A DNA stretch of 17,477 nucleotides from CAWDLX01 sp046728155 (GTDB taxonomy: Bacteria > Actinomycetota > Actinomycetes > Mycobacteriales > Micromonosporaceae), in contig JBKPDY010000029.1 of the NCBI GenBank assembly GCA_046728155.1, positions 1-17,477 of the forward strand, read 5' to 3'. Below are positions 7,313 to 14,139 of the stretch, one piece after another. Each line of letters starts with the position of its first letter. Position 1 is the stretch's first letter. A program made the position numbers and the translations under genes. The notes under the pieces were generated by a model that worked only from the letters and a program-made list of their open reading frames with translations, ran no database searches and was not told where the DNA came from.

Positions 7313-7678
7313 ATGGCACAGAAAGCCGTCATCAGCCTGATCACCGGCATGGAAGACCCCGAGCGGGTCACCGTCGCATTCCTCGTCGCCGTCGGCGCCG
7401 CCGAACAGGGCCGACCCACCCTGATGTTCCTGACCAAGGAAGCCGTCCGGCTGGCCACGACCGGCGTCGCCGTCGGCACCGCCTGTGACGGCTGCCCGTC
7501 TCTGCCCGACCTGCTCGACCGCTACCAGAAGGCCGGCGGCAGCTACCTGGTCTGCCCGATCTGTTTCAACGCGCGTCAGCTCGATGCCGACCAGTTGCTG
7601 AAGAACGCCGAACTCGGCGGCACCGTCCCGATGTGGCAGTGGATCGGCGACGACGGCGCCACCACTTTCAGCTACTGA
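7313..7678 (+). CDS. DsrE-family sulfur-transfer-like protein
   Basis: This 121-residue protein starts MAQKAVISLITGMEDPERVT and shows the DsrE/DsrF fold pattern: a first beta strand (KAVISLIT), a helix with 'ERVTVAFLVAVGAAEQG', and a second strand PTLMFLTKEAV. Family members are small cytoplasmic proteins of sulfur relay or peroxiredoxin-like function. Two CxxC pairs are present, C58-DG-C61 and C81-PI-C84, more than the single conserved cysteine of classical DsrE/TusD. They might carry persulfide or bind metal. GAAGGGA (7298-7304) is the ribosome site, 8 bases from ATG. It is the only intact gene of the forward arm that shares the TCAA-N8-TTGA operator, and fits a sulfur-handling role beside the rhodanese proteins. 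The substrate is unknown. Confidence 0.82.
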   Translation: MAQKAVISLITGMEDPERVTVAFLVAVGAAEQGRPTLMFLTKEAVRLATTGVAVGTACDGCPSLPDLLDRYQKAGGSYLVCPICFNARQLDADQLLKNAELGGTVPMWQWIGDDGATTFSY

Positions 7679-7841
7679 CCGCCAGCAGGGCCGCGATGCC
7701 CACCACGACACCGCCCGCGCGCCGTGCAGTACGTCGGCCACGTCGTCGCCGGCACCAAACCAGCCGCCTGACCCCGCATCTCCGGCCCAGGGCGGTCCCA
7801 GGTGCTTGCCGACGGCGGCGGCGCGGCGTAGGAGTGACCGG

Positions 7842-8528
7842 GTGGATGTTCACGCTGACCGGCGCTGGCTGGCCGCGCAGTGGCCATTTGTCCGCGACCA
7901 GCTGCCGGCGGCGCCGGCCCGGGTGCTGGAGCTAGGCTGCGGGCCGCTCGGCGGCTTCGTCCCCGCGCTGCGCAGCGGCGGGTACGCGGCGGTCGGGATC
8001 GATCCGCGGGCGCCGGACGAGCCCGGCTACCACCGGGTCAGCTACGAGGATGACCGGCCGCCGCAACCGGTCGACGCGGTGGTGGCGTGCACGTCGCTGC
8101 ACCACGTCGCCGACCTCGGGCGAGTCCTTGACCTGATCCACGACACGCTCACCGCCGGCGGGGTGCTGGTCGTGGTGGAGTGGGCGCTGGAACGCTTCGA
8201 CGAGCGTACCGCCGGGTGGTGCTTCGCCCGCCTCGGCCCGGCCCGCGACGAGGATCACCAGGGTTGGTTGCACCGGCACCGGGACCGTTGGGTCGAGTCC
8301 GGCCTGCCGTGGCCCGATTACCTGCGGTCGTGGGCCGACGAGGAGGGCCTGCACACCGGCCAGCGGATCCTCGCCGGCCTCGATGCCCGGTTCCGCCGCC
8401 GGCGGTGGGAGTCCGGGCCGTACTTCTTCGCCGACTTGGCCGATACCACCGAGTCCGACGAGCAGGCCGCCATCGACACCGGGACCATCCAGGCGGGCGG
8501 CATCCGCTACGTCGGCCAGACACGCTGA
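7842..8528 (+). CDS. Class I SAM-dependent methyltransferase
   Basis: From GTG 7842, preceded by AGGAG (7830-7834) with a 7-base gap, the product has 228 residues. Motif I is VLELGCGPLGGFVPAL (28-43), followed by an acidic strand end VGIDPRAPDEPG (D54 binding the SAM ribose), and motif IV-like VDAVVACTSLHHVADLG. The later strand is GGVLVVVEWALERFD. These are the marks of a Rossmann-fold methyltransferase, cytoplasmic and acting on a small molecule, but the C-terminal half gives no clue to the acceptor. A TTG at 7806 could extend the protein by 12 residues but has a poorer ribosome site. The 163 bp after the DsrE gene contain one short coding-like tail (VQYVGHVVAGTKPAA, ending near 7780), similar to methyltransferase C-termini, perhaps a remnant. 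Confidence 0.85.
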   Translation: MDVHADRRWLAAQWPFVRDQLPAAPARVLELGCGPLGGFVPALRSGGYAAVGIDPRAPDEPGYHRVSYEDDRPPQPVDAVVACTSLHHVADLGRVLDLIHDTLTAGGVLVVVEWALERFDERTAGWCFARLGPARDEDHQGWLHRHRDRWVESGLPWPDYLRSWADEEGLHTGQRILAGLDARFRRRRWESGPYFFADLADTTESDEQAAIDTGTIQAGGIRYVGQTR

Positions 8529-8724
8529 CCGCCGGGCTGTGGCGTTGACCGCGCAGCCGCTCCACGGTGCCCAGGTTGTCGGCCAGCCCCCGGCGGCCGT
8601 GCCGGCCCCGGCGAACAGCGCGACCTGGGCCAGCAGCCCGGGCACCAACCAGGCGCGACCCGTTGAGCTGGATAATCGGGTCGTTCACCTGCCCTTCCAA
8701 CGGCCCAAACATCGCGGACCGTGG

Positions 8725-8751
8725 TGTCGAGTTGGGTGCGGTCTCGTTCGA
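8725..8751 (+). promoter_or_regulatory. Candidate ECF42-dependent promoter of the YciI-sigma operon
   Basis: TGTCGA at 8725-8730 and CGTTCGA at 8745-8751 stand 22 to 48 bases before the YciI start. TGTCGA-type -35 elements with a CG-rich -10 have been reported for ECF42 factors, which commonly control their own operon; I give that from memory. Spacing is plausible. The rest of 8529-8772 holds no recognisable gene, although a reverse-strand frame contains a membrane-like stretch (GLLAQVALFAGAGTAAGG) that may be a scrap. Confidence 0.35.
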
Positions 8752-8772
8752 CGGACCGGGTGGAGGTGAGGC

Positions 8773-9123
8773 ATGAAGTACGTGCTGCTGTTCTGCGGGA
8801 CCGACGAGGACGCTGCGGCGTTCGAGGCGCTCTCGCCCGAGGAGCTGCGGGCCCGGTACGCCCAGGTTGGTGCCTGGTTTGCCGAGCACCGCTCGGAGAT
8901 CGGCGGGAGCAACCAGTTGCAGGCACCGGACACGGCGACCTCGGTTCGGTTCGGGCCGGACGGTTCGCCGGTGGTCACCGACGGACCGTTCCTGGAAGGC
9001 AAGGAGGCCATCGGCGGATACGCCGAAATCGAGGTGTCCGACCTGGACGAGGCGTTGAGGATGGCGAAGGCATGGCCAGGACGAGGGACGGTGGAGATCC
9101 GCCCGGTGGTGACACGGCGGTAA
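8773..9123 (+). CDS. YciI-family DGPF-domain protein
   Basis: A 116-residue protein beginning MKYVLLFCGTDEDAAAFEAL with the family motif VVTDGPFLEGKEAIGGYAEI (DGPF at 70-73). YciI/DGPF proteins are small cytoplasmic ferredoxin-like-fold proteins whose reaction is mostly unknown. They are the standard neighbours of ECF42 sigma factors, which is exactly the context here: the sigma gene starts 32 bp downstream in the same direction. GGAGG (8762-8766) lies 6 bases before the ATG. The gene appears intact and is probably the first gene of a three-gene operon (YciI, sigma, DUF4287-like) preceded by a candidate ECF promoter. Confidence 0.92.
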   Translation: MKYVLLFCGTDEDAAAFEALSPEELRARYAQVGAWFAEHRSEIGGSNQLQAPDTATSVRFGPDGSPVVTDGPFLEGKEAIGGYAEIEVSDLDEALRMAKAWPGRGTVEIRPVVTRR

Positions 9124-9155
9124 CCGCAGGCCGCGACACGCCGCTCGGAACTGAG

Positions 9156-10379
9156 ATGTCCGCACAGGGTGATGTGTTTGCCGCCAGTCGCGACGCGCTC
9201 GCGGCCGTCTTCCGCGAGGAAGGCAGCCGGTTGACCGCCTTGGTGATGCGGGTCCTGGGCGACTTCGCCGCCGCCGAAGAGGTCGTCCAGGATGCGCTGC
9301 TGGCTGCCTGGCAGCAGTGGCCGGTCGACGGGGTACCACAGCGGCCGGCCGCCTGGCTGCGGACGGTGGCCCGCCGCAGGGCCGTCGACGTGCTGCGCCG
9401 CGACATGCGCCACCGGGAGAAGCTGGCCCAGCTCGCCTGGCCGACCGAACACCCGTCCGAGCCGGAAGCCGACGACGACCGGCTACGGCTGGTGTTCACC
9501 TGCTGCCACCCCGCGCTATCGCCCGAGGCGCGGGTGGCGTTGACGCTGCGGACCGTGTGCAGGCTGAATACGGCCGAGATCGCTAACGCGTTCATGGTGT
9601 CAGAAGCGGCGATCGTGCAGCGGCTGACCCGGGCCCGGCGGAAGATCGCCGCCGCCGCGGTCCCGTACCGGGTGCCGGCCGACGACGAGCTCGGCGAGCG
9701 GCTCGGCGACGTGCTCGCGGTGATCTACCTGCTGTTCAACGAGGGATACCTATGCAGCGCCGGCGAGAGGCCGCAGCGACACGACCTCACCGACGACGCG
9801 GACTGGTTGGCGGAGCTGCTGGTCCGGCTGATGCCGACCGAGCCGGAGGTACTCGGCCTGCTCGCGCTGATCCGGTTGCACCGCGCCCGCGCCGCCGCGC
9901 GCTTCGATCGCCGCGGCCGGCTGGTCCTGCTTCGAGATCAGGACCGCAGTCTCTGGAATCGGGCTGAGATCGCCGCCGCGGCCGACCTTCTGGTCCGCGC
10001 CGGGCGGCTCGGCCGGCCCGGGCCGTACCAGCTGCAGGCAGCCATCGTCGCCTGCCACGCCGAAGCCGACAGCTGGCAGACCACCGACTGGATGCAGATC
10101 CTGCTGCTGTATGACGCACTGCTGCGCCGCCAGCCCTCGCCGGTCATCCGGCTGCACCGGGCAATCGCCCTCGGTCAGGTGCTCGGCGTGCAGGCCGCGC
10201 TCGAGGAGGTCGACGCTCTCGCCGACGAACTGGACCGCTACCACCTCTTCCACGCCACCCGCGCCGAACTGCTGCGCGCGCTCGGCCGCAGCGTCGAGGC
10301 CCGACGCGCCGACGAACGGGCACTCGGGCTGACCGCCAACCCCGCCGAGCGCGCCCTGCTCGAACAACGCCTGACCTGA
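9156..10379 (+). CDS. ECF42-type RNA polymerase sigma factor with C-terminal extension
   Basis: A 407-residue sigma factor of the extracytoplasmic-function class. Region 2 is about residues 18-85 (FREEGSRLTALVMRVLGDFA, EEVVQDALLAAWQQWP, RPAAWLRTVARRRAVDVLRR). Region 4 is about 118-165 (LSPEARVALTLRTVCRLNTA, EIANAFMVSEAAIVQRLTRA). The long C-terminal extension carries the ECF42 hallmarks VIYLLFNEGYLCSAG (189-203), VLGLLALIRLHRARAAARFD and YQLQAAIVACHAEA, and has TPR-like character in the last part. Family proteins use this extension, rather than a classical anti-sigma factor, for activity control. ATG 9156 is chosen because region 2 begins about 15 residues later; the open frame extends further upstream through the YciI gene and is not coding there. 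Ribosome site is weak (GGAA). It lies downstream of its usual DGPF partner and 12 bp before the DUF4287-like gene. Confidence 0.92.
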   Translation: MSAQGDVFAASRDALAAVFREEGSRLTALVMRVLGDFAAAEEVVQDALLAAWQQWPVDGVPQRPAAWLRTVARRRAVDVLRRDMRHREKLAQLAWPTEHPSEPEADDDRLRLVFTCCHPALSPEARVALTLRTVCRLNTAEIANAFMVSEAAIVQRLTRARRKIAAAAVPYRVPADDELGERLGDVLAVIYLLFNEGYLCSAGERPQRHDLTDDADWLAELLVRLMPTEPEVLGLLALIRLHRARAAARFDRRGRLVLLRDQDRSLWNRAEIAAAADLLVRAGRLGRPGPYQLQAAIVACHAEADSWQTTDWMQILLLYDALLRRQPSPVIRLHRAIALGQVLGVQAALEEVDALADELDRYHLFHATRAELLRALGRSVEARRADERALGLTANPAERALLEQRLT

Positions 10380-10391
10380 AAGGACCCGCCG

Positions 10392-10957
10392 ATGGCCAGT
10401 GTGGAGGACGGACTCCAGTCCCAGATCCGCAACATCGAAGCGACCTACGGCAAGACCATGCCCGAGTGGTGCGCCCTCATCTCCAGCAGCGGCAAGACCA
10501 AACACACCGACGTCGTCGCCATGCTCAAAGGCGAGTACGGCATGACCCACGGCGCCGCCCACCGGGTGTCGCTGCTCGCCCGGCAGGCCGCCGAGGCGCC
10601 GCACGAAGACACCAGTGACCCCACCGCAGCCCTTTACACGGCAAGAAAGCCGCGGCAAGCCCGATCCACGAGGCGCTCATGAAAGCCGTGGCCACCTTCG
10701 GCGACGACGTCACCATCGCGCCCAAGAAGGGCTACCTGAGTCTGCGACGCCGCAAACAGTTCGCGATGCTCCAACCAAGCACGACCGGCCGTGTCGACCT
10801 CGGACTCATCCTCAAAGACCAACCCGCCGAAGGGCGCCTCGAACCCGCTGCCGGCTTCAACGGCCTGTTCACCCACCGGGTCCGGCTGGTTGCGGTCGCC
10901 GAGGTCGACGACGAGCTGACCGGATGGCTCCGACTGGCGCACGACCAGGCGGGATGA
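10392..10957 (+). pseudogene. DUF4287/DUF5655-like protein, one-base frameshift
   Basis: AAGGA (10380-10384) precedes ATG 10392. The first frame gives a DUF4287-type domain (QIRNIEATYGKTMPEWCALI, MLKGEYGMTHGAAHRVSLLA) and would end as an abnormal tail (ARKPRQARSTRRS) at 10682. The next frame supplies the missing continuation: SPIHEALMKAVATFGDDVTI, APKKGYLSLRRRKQFAMLQP, LEPAAGFNGLFTHRVRL, ending at TGA 10955-10957. In relatives the junction reads LYTGKKA; here TACACGGCAAGAAAG lacks one G of TACACGGGCAAGAAAG near 10638. Restoring it gives a normal protein of about 188 residues. Function unknown; it probably belongs to the YciI-sigma operon. Either a recent mutation or a sequencing error. Confidence 0.8.
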
Positions 10958-11063
10958 GATACCCGTGCGGTGCTCATGACGGTGCGGCTGGCGCCGGTCC
11001 ATCTGTGGCGGCAACGCTAGCGTCCATGCGTCGTTCGCAGCGCCGACAGACCGGCAGGCCGGC

Positions 11064-11083
11064 GCGCAGGCACCTACCTGCGC
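11064..11083. terminator. Hairpin between convergent genes
   Basis: GCGCAGG (11064-11070) and CCTGCGC (11077-11083) make a 7-bp perfect stem with a 6-base loop. It covers the stop codon of the reverse-strand kinase gene and follows the forward operon by about 100 bp. It lacks a T run, so factor-independent termination is uncertain. The 116 bp from 10958 to 11073 hold nothing else. Confidence 0.4.
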
Positions 11084-11862
11084 TGAGCGCGATCGAGTAA
11101 GCCGATGAGCGTGGCCTGTTCGACCTCTATGCCTTCGGCAAGTCGCGCCGCGGCGTTGACCACCAGCCATGAGTCCACCTGCGGCACCGGCTGCGACGAG
11201 CCGGCACGGTACGCCCGCGCGTAGCTGTGGGCGAACACGGAACGGCCGGCGGCCATCAGCGCCCGGGATGCCAGGGGTGTGCCGGGCAGCGGATCAGCCC
11301 ACCGCACCAGGAGCATGGTGCGCGCGTGGTCGGCTTCCGGCGCGCCGCGCGTCGCGTTGGCCCAGTCGATGACCGCGACCCGGTCGGCGGCGACCAGGAC
11401 GTTGCCCGGGTGATAGTCCCCGTGGCACAAGCGGTCCCCGTCGGGGAGCCCGTCAAGGACCCGCAACGCGTACCCACGCAGACGCGGTGGCACCACGGCG
11501 TCGTCGATACGGGCGGCGAGGACGTCGCGCAAGGCGGGCAGTTCCGCGGGAGCCCGGACGTGGTGGACGACGAGATGGGCACCGGCCAGCGCCGGGGCCA
11601 GGCCGAGCAGCCGCCACGGCTGGCGCTGCACCAGCGACAGCATGTCCGACCCGGCCAGACGCTCCAGCACCAGACCGACACGGCCGTCGCACTCCACGGT
11701 GTCGATCAGCCTCGGGGCGACTCCTTGACCGTCGAGGTTGGCCAGGGCCAGCGCCTCCGCGCGGTGCCCGCCGAATCCGGGACGGTACAGCTTGACGACC
11801 GCGTCGCCGCCCCAGGCGTGCACGTCCGCCTCGCGGCCGGCGCCGATCCTGGCTCCGATCAT
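11074..11862 (-). CDS. Aminoglycoside-phosphotransferase-fold kinase (APH family)
   Basis: A 262-residue cytoplasmic kinase. The N-lobe carries IGAGREADVHAWGGDAVVKL with K24 as the likely ATP lysine. The catalytic loop is LCHGDYHPGNVLV (HGD-x4-N at 147-154), and the metal-binding aspartate is in VAVIDWANA (D166). Such proteins phosphorylate aminoglycosides, choline, homoserine or other small hydroxyl compounds. The sequence is not close to a named resistance enzyme I recognise, so resistance should not be assumed. ATG 11860-11862 is preceded by GGGGAG about 8 bases away; upstream extension in the same frame is low-complexity and overlaps the neighbouring methyltransferase. It is the last gene of the tetR-methyltransferase-kinase run. 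Confidence 0.85.
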   Translation of the reverse strand: MIGARIGAGREADVHAWGGDAVVKLYRPGFGGHRAEALALANLDGQGVAPRLIDTVECDGRVGLVLERLAGSDMLSLVQRQPWRLLGLAPALAGAHLVVHHVRAPAELPALRDVLAARIDDAVVPPRLRGYALRVLDGLPDGDRLCHGDYHPGNVLVAADRVAVIDWANATRGAPEADHARTMLLVRWADPLPGTPLASRALMAAGRSVFAHSYARAYRAGSSQPVPQVDSWLVVNAAARLAEGIEVEQATLIGLLDRAQRR

Positions 11863-11890
11863 GGCAGCGGCTCCCCGACCAGGCCGTACG

Positions 11891-12526
11891 CTACTGGCTG
11901 GCCGAGTTGCGGGCGAAGACGCGTTCGACCGTGCCGGCCTTGAGCCGCTGGACCTCGACGATATCCAACCCGGCGGCGCGTACCAGCGGGAGCTGGCGGC
12001 GGGTGAAGTGCTCACCGGCGGCGCGGATCGTCACCTGCTCCACCAGCCACTGCGCGGCCCAGATCGGTGGCCACGTGCTGCCGATGTGGTCGAGCAGGAG
12101 CAGCCGCCCGCCCGGTACCAGCACCCGGCGCATCTCGGCGATCGCGGTGGCCGGGTCGGGGATGGTGCACAGCGACAGCGCGCAGACCACGGTGTCGAAC
12201 ACCGCATCGTCGAACGGCAGGGCTTCGGCATCGCCGGTATGCAGGTCGACATGCACACCGAGGTCGGCGGCGCGCTGCCGGGCTATCGCAAGCATCGCTG
12301 GGCTCAGGTCAATCCCCGCGATCGTCGTGTCGGCCGGGTAGAACGGCAGGTTCAGCCCGGTGCCGATCGCAACCTCCAGGACCCGGCCCCGGGCGCGGGC
12401 GCCGAGCCATTCCCGGCCACCGCCGAACCAGCCCTTCTCGAAGAAGGCGATCTGCTTGTCGTAGCCCGGTGCCCCCTTCTCCCAGACGCGGCGTACCTTC
12501 GCGGTCTGGTCCTGGGTTGTGCTCAC
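11891..12526 (-). CDS. Class I SAM-dependent methyltransferase (UbiE/Methyltransf_11 type)
   Basis: A 211-residue protein with GTG start (12524-12526) and a strong GGAGGA ribosome site (revcomp at 12531-12536). Motif I is RVLEVAIGTGLNLPFY (48-63), the acidic residue is in IAGIDLSPAMLAIARQRA, then GDAEALPFDDAVFDTVVCAL and MRRVLVPGGRLLLLDHIGS, which together are typical of small-molecule or phospholipid/quinone methyltransferases. VWEKGAPGYDKQIAFFEKGW at the N-terminus matches the UbiE-like phosphatidylethanolamine/menaquinone group. The gap to the TetR gene is 31 bp and to the kinase 28 bp, so one transcript is likely. The substrate cannot be read from the sequence. Confidence 0.88.
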   Translation of the reverse strand: MSTTQDQTAKVRRVWEKGAPGYDKQIAFFEKGWFGGGREWLGARARGRVLEVAIGTGLNLPFYPADTTIAGIDLSPAMLAIARQRAADLGVHVDLHTGDAEALPFDDAVFDTVVCALSLCTIPDPATAIAEMRRVLVPGGRLLLLDHIGSTWPPIWAAQWLVEQVTIRAAGEHFTRRQLPLVRAAGLDIVEVQRLKAGTVERVFARNSASQ

Positions 12527-12557
12527 GATGTCCTCCAGCCGATCGGCGGGCGTGGTG

Positions 12558-13172
12558 TCATGCGGTCAGGGAAAGGTAGTCGAGGTCGGTGCGGGCGCTG
12601 GCGGCGGCGATGACTCCGGCGATGACGTGCCGGACCCGGTCGGCGGCCAGGTCCGGGTCGGGCTGCCCGGCGTCGAGCCAGGCCAGGATCGCCTCGATCG
12701 CCGCGGTCGGTGCCAAGTGTGCGGCCCAACGCGCCCACCGCTGATCGTCGACCATCTTGGAGAGCTGCAGGACCGCGATCTCGGTGATGTCGGCGCGGAA
12801 CTGCTCCGCGCGGGCCTTGAACTCCGGCTCTCGGGCGGCGTGGGCGAACAGCAGCCGGAACCCGTCGGGTTCGGCGATCGCGGCCTTCAGCAGCCCGTCG
12901 ATGCTGGCGTCGGTGAACCCGCCCACCGGCTCGGCGACGTGGTCGCCGAGGACGGCGCAAAACCGGTCCAACGCAGCCTGGTACAGGTCGGTCTTGGAGT
13001 CGAAGTGCCGGTACAGAATCACCCGGGTGACGCCGGCCTGGGCGGCGATGTCATCCAGCCCGGTCGCGGTGAAACCGTTATGGGCGAACGCCGTCGTCGC
13101 CGCCGCGAGGATCTGCTCACGCCGCTGCGCACGCGGCAGGCGCCGCACCGGCTCGGATCTCACATCAGCCAT
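12558..13172 (-). CDS. TetR-family transcriptional regulator
   Basis: A 204-residue repressor-type protein. The DNA-binding domain is at residues about 14-62: RAQRREQILAAATTAFAHNG, FTATGLDDIAAQAGVTRVIL, YRHFDSKTDLYQAAL. The C-terminal ligand domain is helical without recognisable ligand signature. The start ATG (13170-13172) has GGAGAG 8 bases upstream. A perfect 10-bp inverted repeat covering a good promoter lies 32-65 bases upstream, which strongly suggests autorepression. The divergent gene is a DrrA-like ABC ATPase remnant, a common partner of TetR regulators, and the operon continues with a methyltransferase and a kinase. Confidence 0.92.
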   Translation of the reverse strand: MADVRSEPVRRLPRAQRREQILAAATTAFAHNGFTATGLDDIAAQAGVTRVILYRHFDSKTDLYQAALDRFCAVLGDHVAEPVGGFTDASIDGLLKAAIAEPDGFRLLFAHAAREPEFKARAEQFRADITEIAVLQLSKMVDDQRWARWAAHLAPTAAIEAILAWLDAGQPDPDLAADRVRHVIAGVIAAASARTDLDYLSLTA

Positions 13173-13202
13173 GTTCGCCACTCTCCATCTTATTGACTTG
13201 AA

Positions 13203-13237
13203 AGTGTACTTGTGGATATGTTCACTGACAAGTACAC
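13203..13237 (-). promoter_or_regulatory. tetR promoter and TetR operator
   Basis: GTGTACTTGT (13204-13213) and ACAAGTACAC (13228-13237) are a perfect 10-bp inverted repeat with a 14-base spacer. On the reverse strand TTGTCA (revcomp 13226-13231), a 17-base spacer and TACACT (revcomp 13203-13208) form a near-consensus promoter for tetR, with both boxes inside the repeat. In the forward direction TTGACT (13193-13198) with an 18-base spacer to TATGTT (13217-13222) may have served the ABC gene. Binding by the adjacent TetR protein is inference from position and symmetry. Confidence 0.7.
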
Positions 13238-13253
13238 AAGCGACGGGGTCGCG

Positions 13254-13479
13254 ATGAACCCGATCATCACCGTGTACGAGCTGACCAAGCGGTACCGCTA
13301 AGGCACCACATCCCTGGACGGACTCGATCTGACCATCCCGCGCGGCGTCATCTACGGACTGCTCGGCCCCCACCGGCGCGGGGAAGACCACCCTGATCCG
13401 GGTCCTCGCCACGCTGCTGCGGCCCGAGTCGGGCACCGCCCGGCATCTTGTCAGCCAGGGTTGTGTCGGCCATGGATAG
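13254..13479 (+). pseudogene. DrrA-like ABC transporter ATP-binding protein, remnant
   Basis: ATG 13254 begins MNPIITVYELTKRYR, then an in-frame TAA (13299-13301) interrupts before GTTSLDGLDLTIPRGVIYGL and LGP. An extra C in the run near 13370 shifts the frame, after which the Walker A motif PTGAGKTTLIRVLATLLRP follows, then ESGTARHL. Nothing further of the family (Q loop, signature, Walker B) is present; the frame closes at 13477-13479 next to the ribosome site of the following methyltransferase. The layout with a divergent TetR regulator is typical of daunorubicin-resistance-like (DrrA/DrrB) exporters that pump hydrophobic compounds. This copy is dead: one nonsense change, one frameshift and loss of about three quarters of the gene, including the permease. 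Confidence 0.85.
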
Positions 13480-13493
13480 GAGGAAGTCTCGCG

Positions 13494-14087
13494 ATGCCTG
13501 CGATGTCGCGGTTCGAGTCCGCGTTCTGCCGCGGTGCGGGCTGGCGTGCGTTCGCCGGCCGGGTCGTGGTGCCCTGGGCCTTGCAGGGCGAGCGGCTCGA
13601 CGGTGAGGTACTAGAGATCGGCGGCGGCAGCGGCGCGATGGCCGCCCGGCTGCTGCCCACCTACCCCACGCTACGGATAACCGTCACCGACTACGACGAG
13701 CCGATGGTCGCCGCGGCCCGCGCCCGCCTGGCCCCGTTCGCCGACCGGGCCGGCGTGCAGCAGGCCGATGCCACTCGGCTGCCGTTCCCGGACGACCGGT
13801 TCGATGCGGTGCTGTCGTTCATCATGCTCCACCATGTGATCGACTGGGAGGCCGCACTGAGCGAGGCCCTGCGGGTGTTGCGACCTGGCGGTGTGCTCAT
13901 CGGCTACGACCTAGTGGCCAGCCGCCTGGCCCGCTGGCTGCACCAGGCCGAAGGCGCCCGCCACCGGCTGATGACCCTCGGGCAGCTCCGGGAACGGCTC
14001 GACGACCTGCCAACCGAGACGATCATGTTGCGACCGGGCCTGGCGGGCCTGGCCATGCGATTCCGCGCCCGCAAACCACTCGGATAA
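13494..14087 (+). CDS. Class I SAM-dependent methyltransferase
   Basis: A 197-residue protein with AGGAGG (13478-13483) ten bases before ATG 13494. Motif I is VLEIGGGSGAMAARLL (39-54), followed by TVTDYDEPMVAAARARL, DATRLPFPDDRFDAVLSFIM and LRVLRPGGVLIGYDLV, so the SAM-binding fold is complete. The acceptor is unknown; the 'VTDYDEPMV...LHHVIDWEAAL' arrangement resembles UbiE/COQ5-like small-molecule methyltransferases. The gene follows directly on the truncated ABC ATPase remnant, and its stop (14085-14087) is immediately followed by the truncated reverse-strand ORF of the mobile element, so a recombination join lies at about 14088. Confidence 0.87.
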   Translation: MPAMSRFESAFCRGAGWRAFAGRVVVPWALQGERLDGEVLEIGGGSGAMAARLLPTYPTLRITVTDYDEPMVAAARARLAPFADRAGVQQADATRLPFPDDRFDAVLSFIMLHHVIDWEAALSEALRVLRPGGVLIGYDLVASRLARWLHQAEGARHRLMTLGQLRERLDDLPTETIMLRPGLAGLAMRFRARKPLG

Positions 14088-14139
14088 GGCGTGCGCCCGC
14101 TTCTTGGTATTCGGTCTTGCAGCTGTGGCAGTAATTCAT
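14088..14139 (-). pseudogene. Truncated zinc-ribbon-like small ORF
   Basis: On the reverse strand ATG (14137-14139) follows AAAGGGG (revcomp 14147-14153) with a 7-base gap, one of the strongest ribosome sites in the window. It encodes MNYCHSCKTEYQEAGARL, with a C-x2-C knuckle, and then runs into the antisense of the methyltransferase gene. It looks like the first 17 or so codons of a small metal-binding protein of the integrative element, cut off at the join near 14088. The region upstream (14140-14301) is comparatively AT-rich and includes a 6-bp hairpin CCGGGC-N7-GCCCGG at 14233-14251. Confidence 0.4.

Noticed and set aside
8721..9155. N-terminal extension of the ECF42 sigma factor upstream of 9156
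   Set aside because: The frame stays open through the YciI gene, but the extension has no sigma-factor similarity and YciI uses another frame with its own good ribosome site.
8149..9339. Long reverse-strand open frames opposite the methyltransferase, YciI and sigma genes
   Set aside because: They have Arg/Pro-rich, motif-free composition and oppose genes with clear domains.
11074..11862. Naming the kinase as a specific aminoglycoside-resistance gene
   Set aside because: Only the general HGD-x4-N and IDW motifs are visible; the substrate cannot be assigned.
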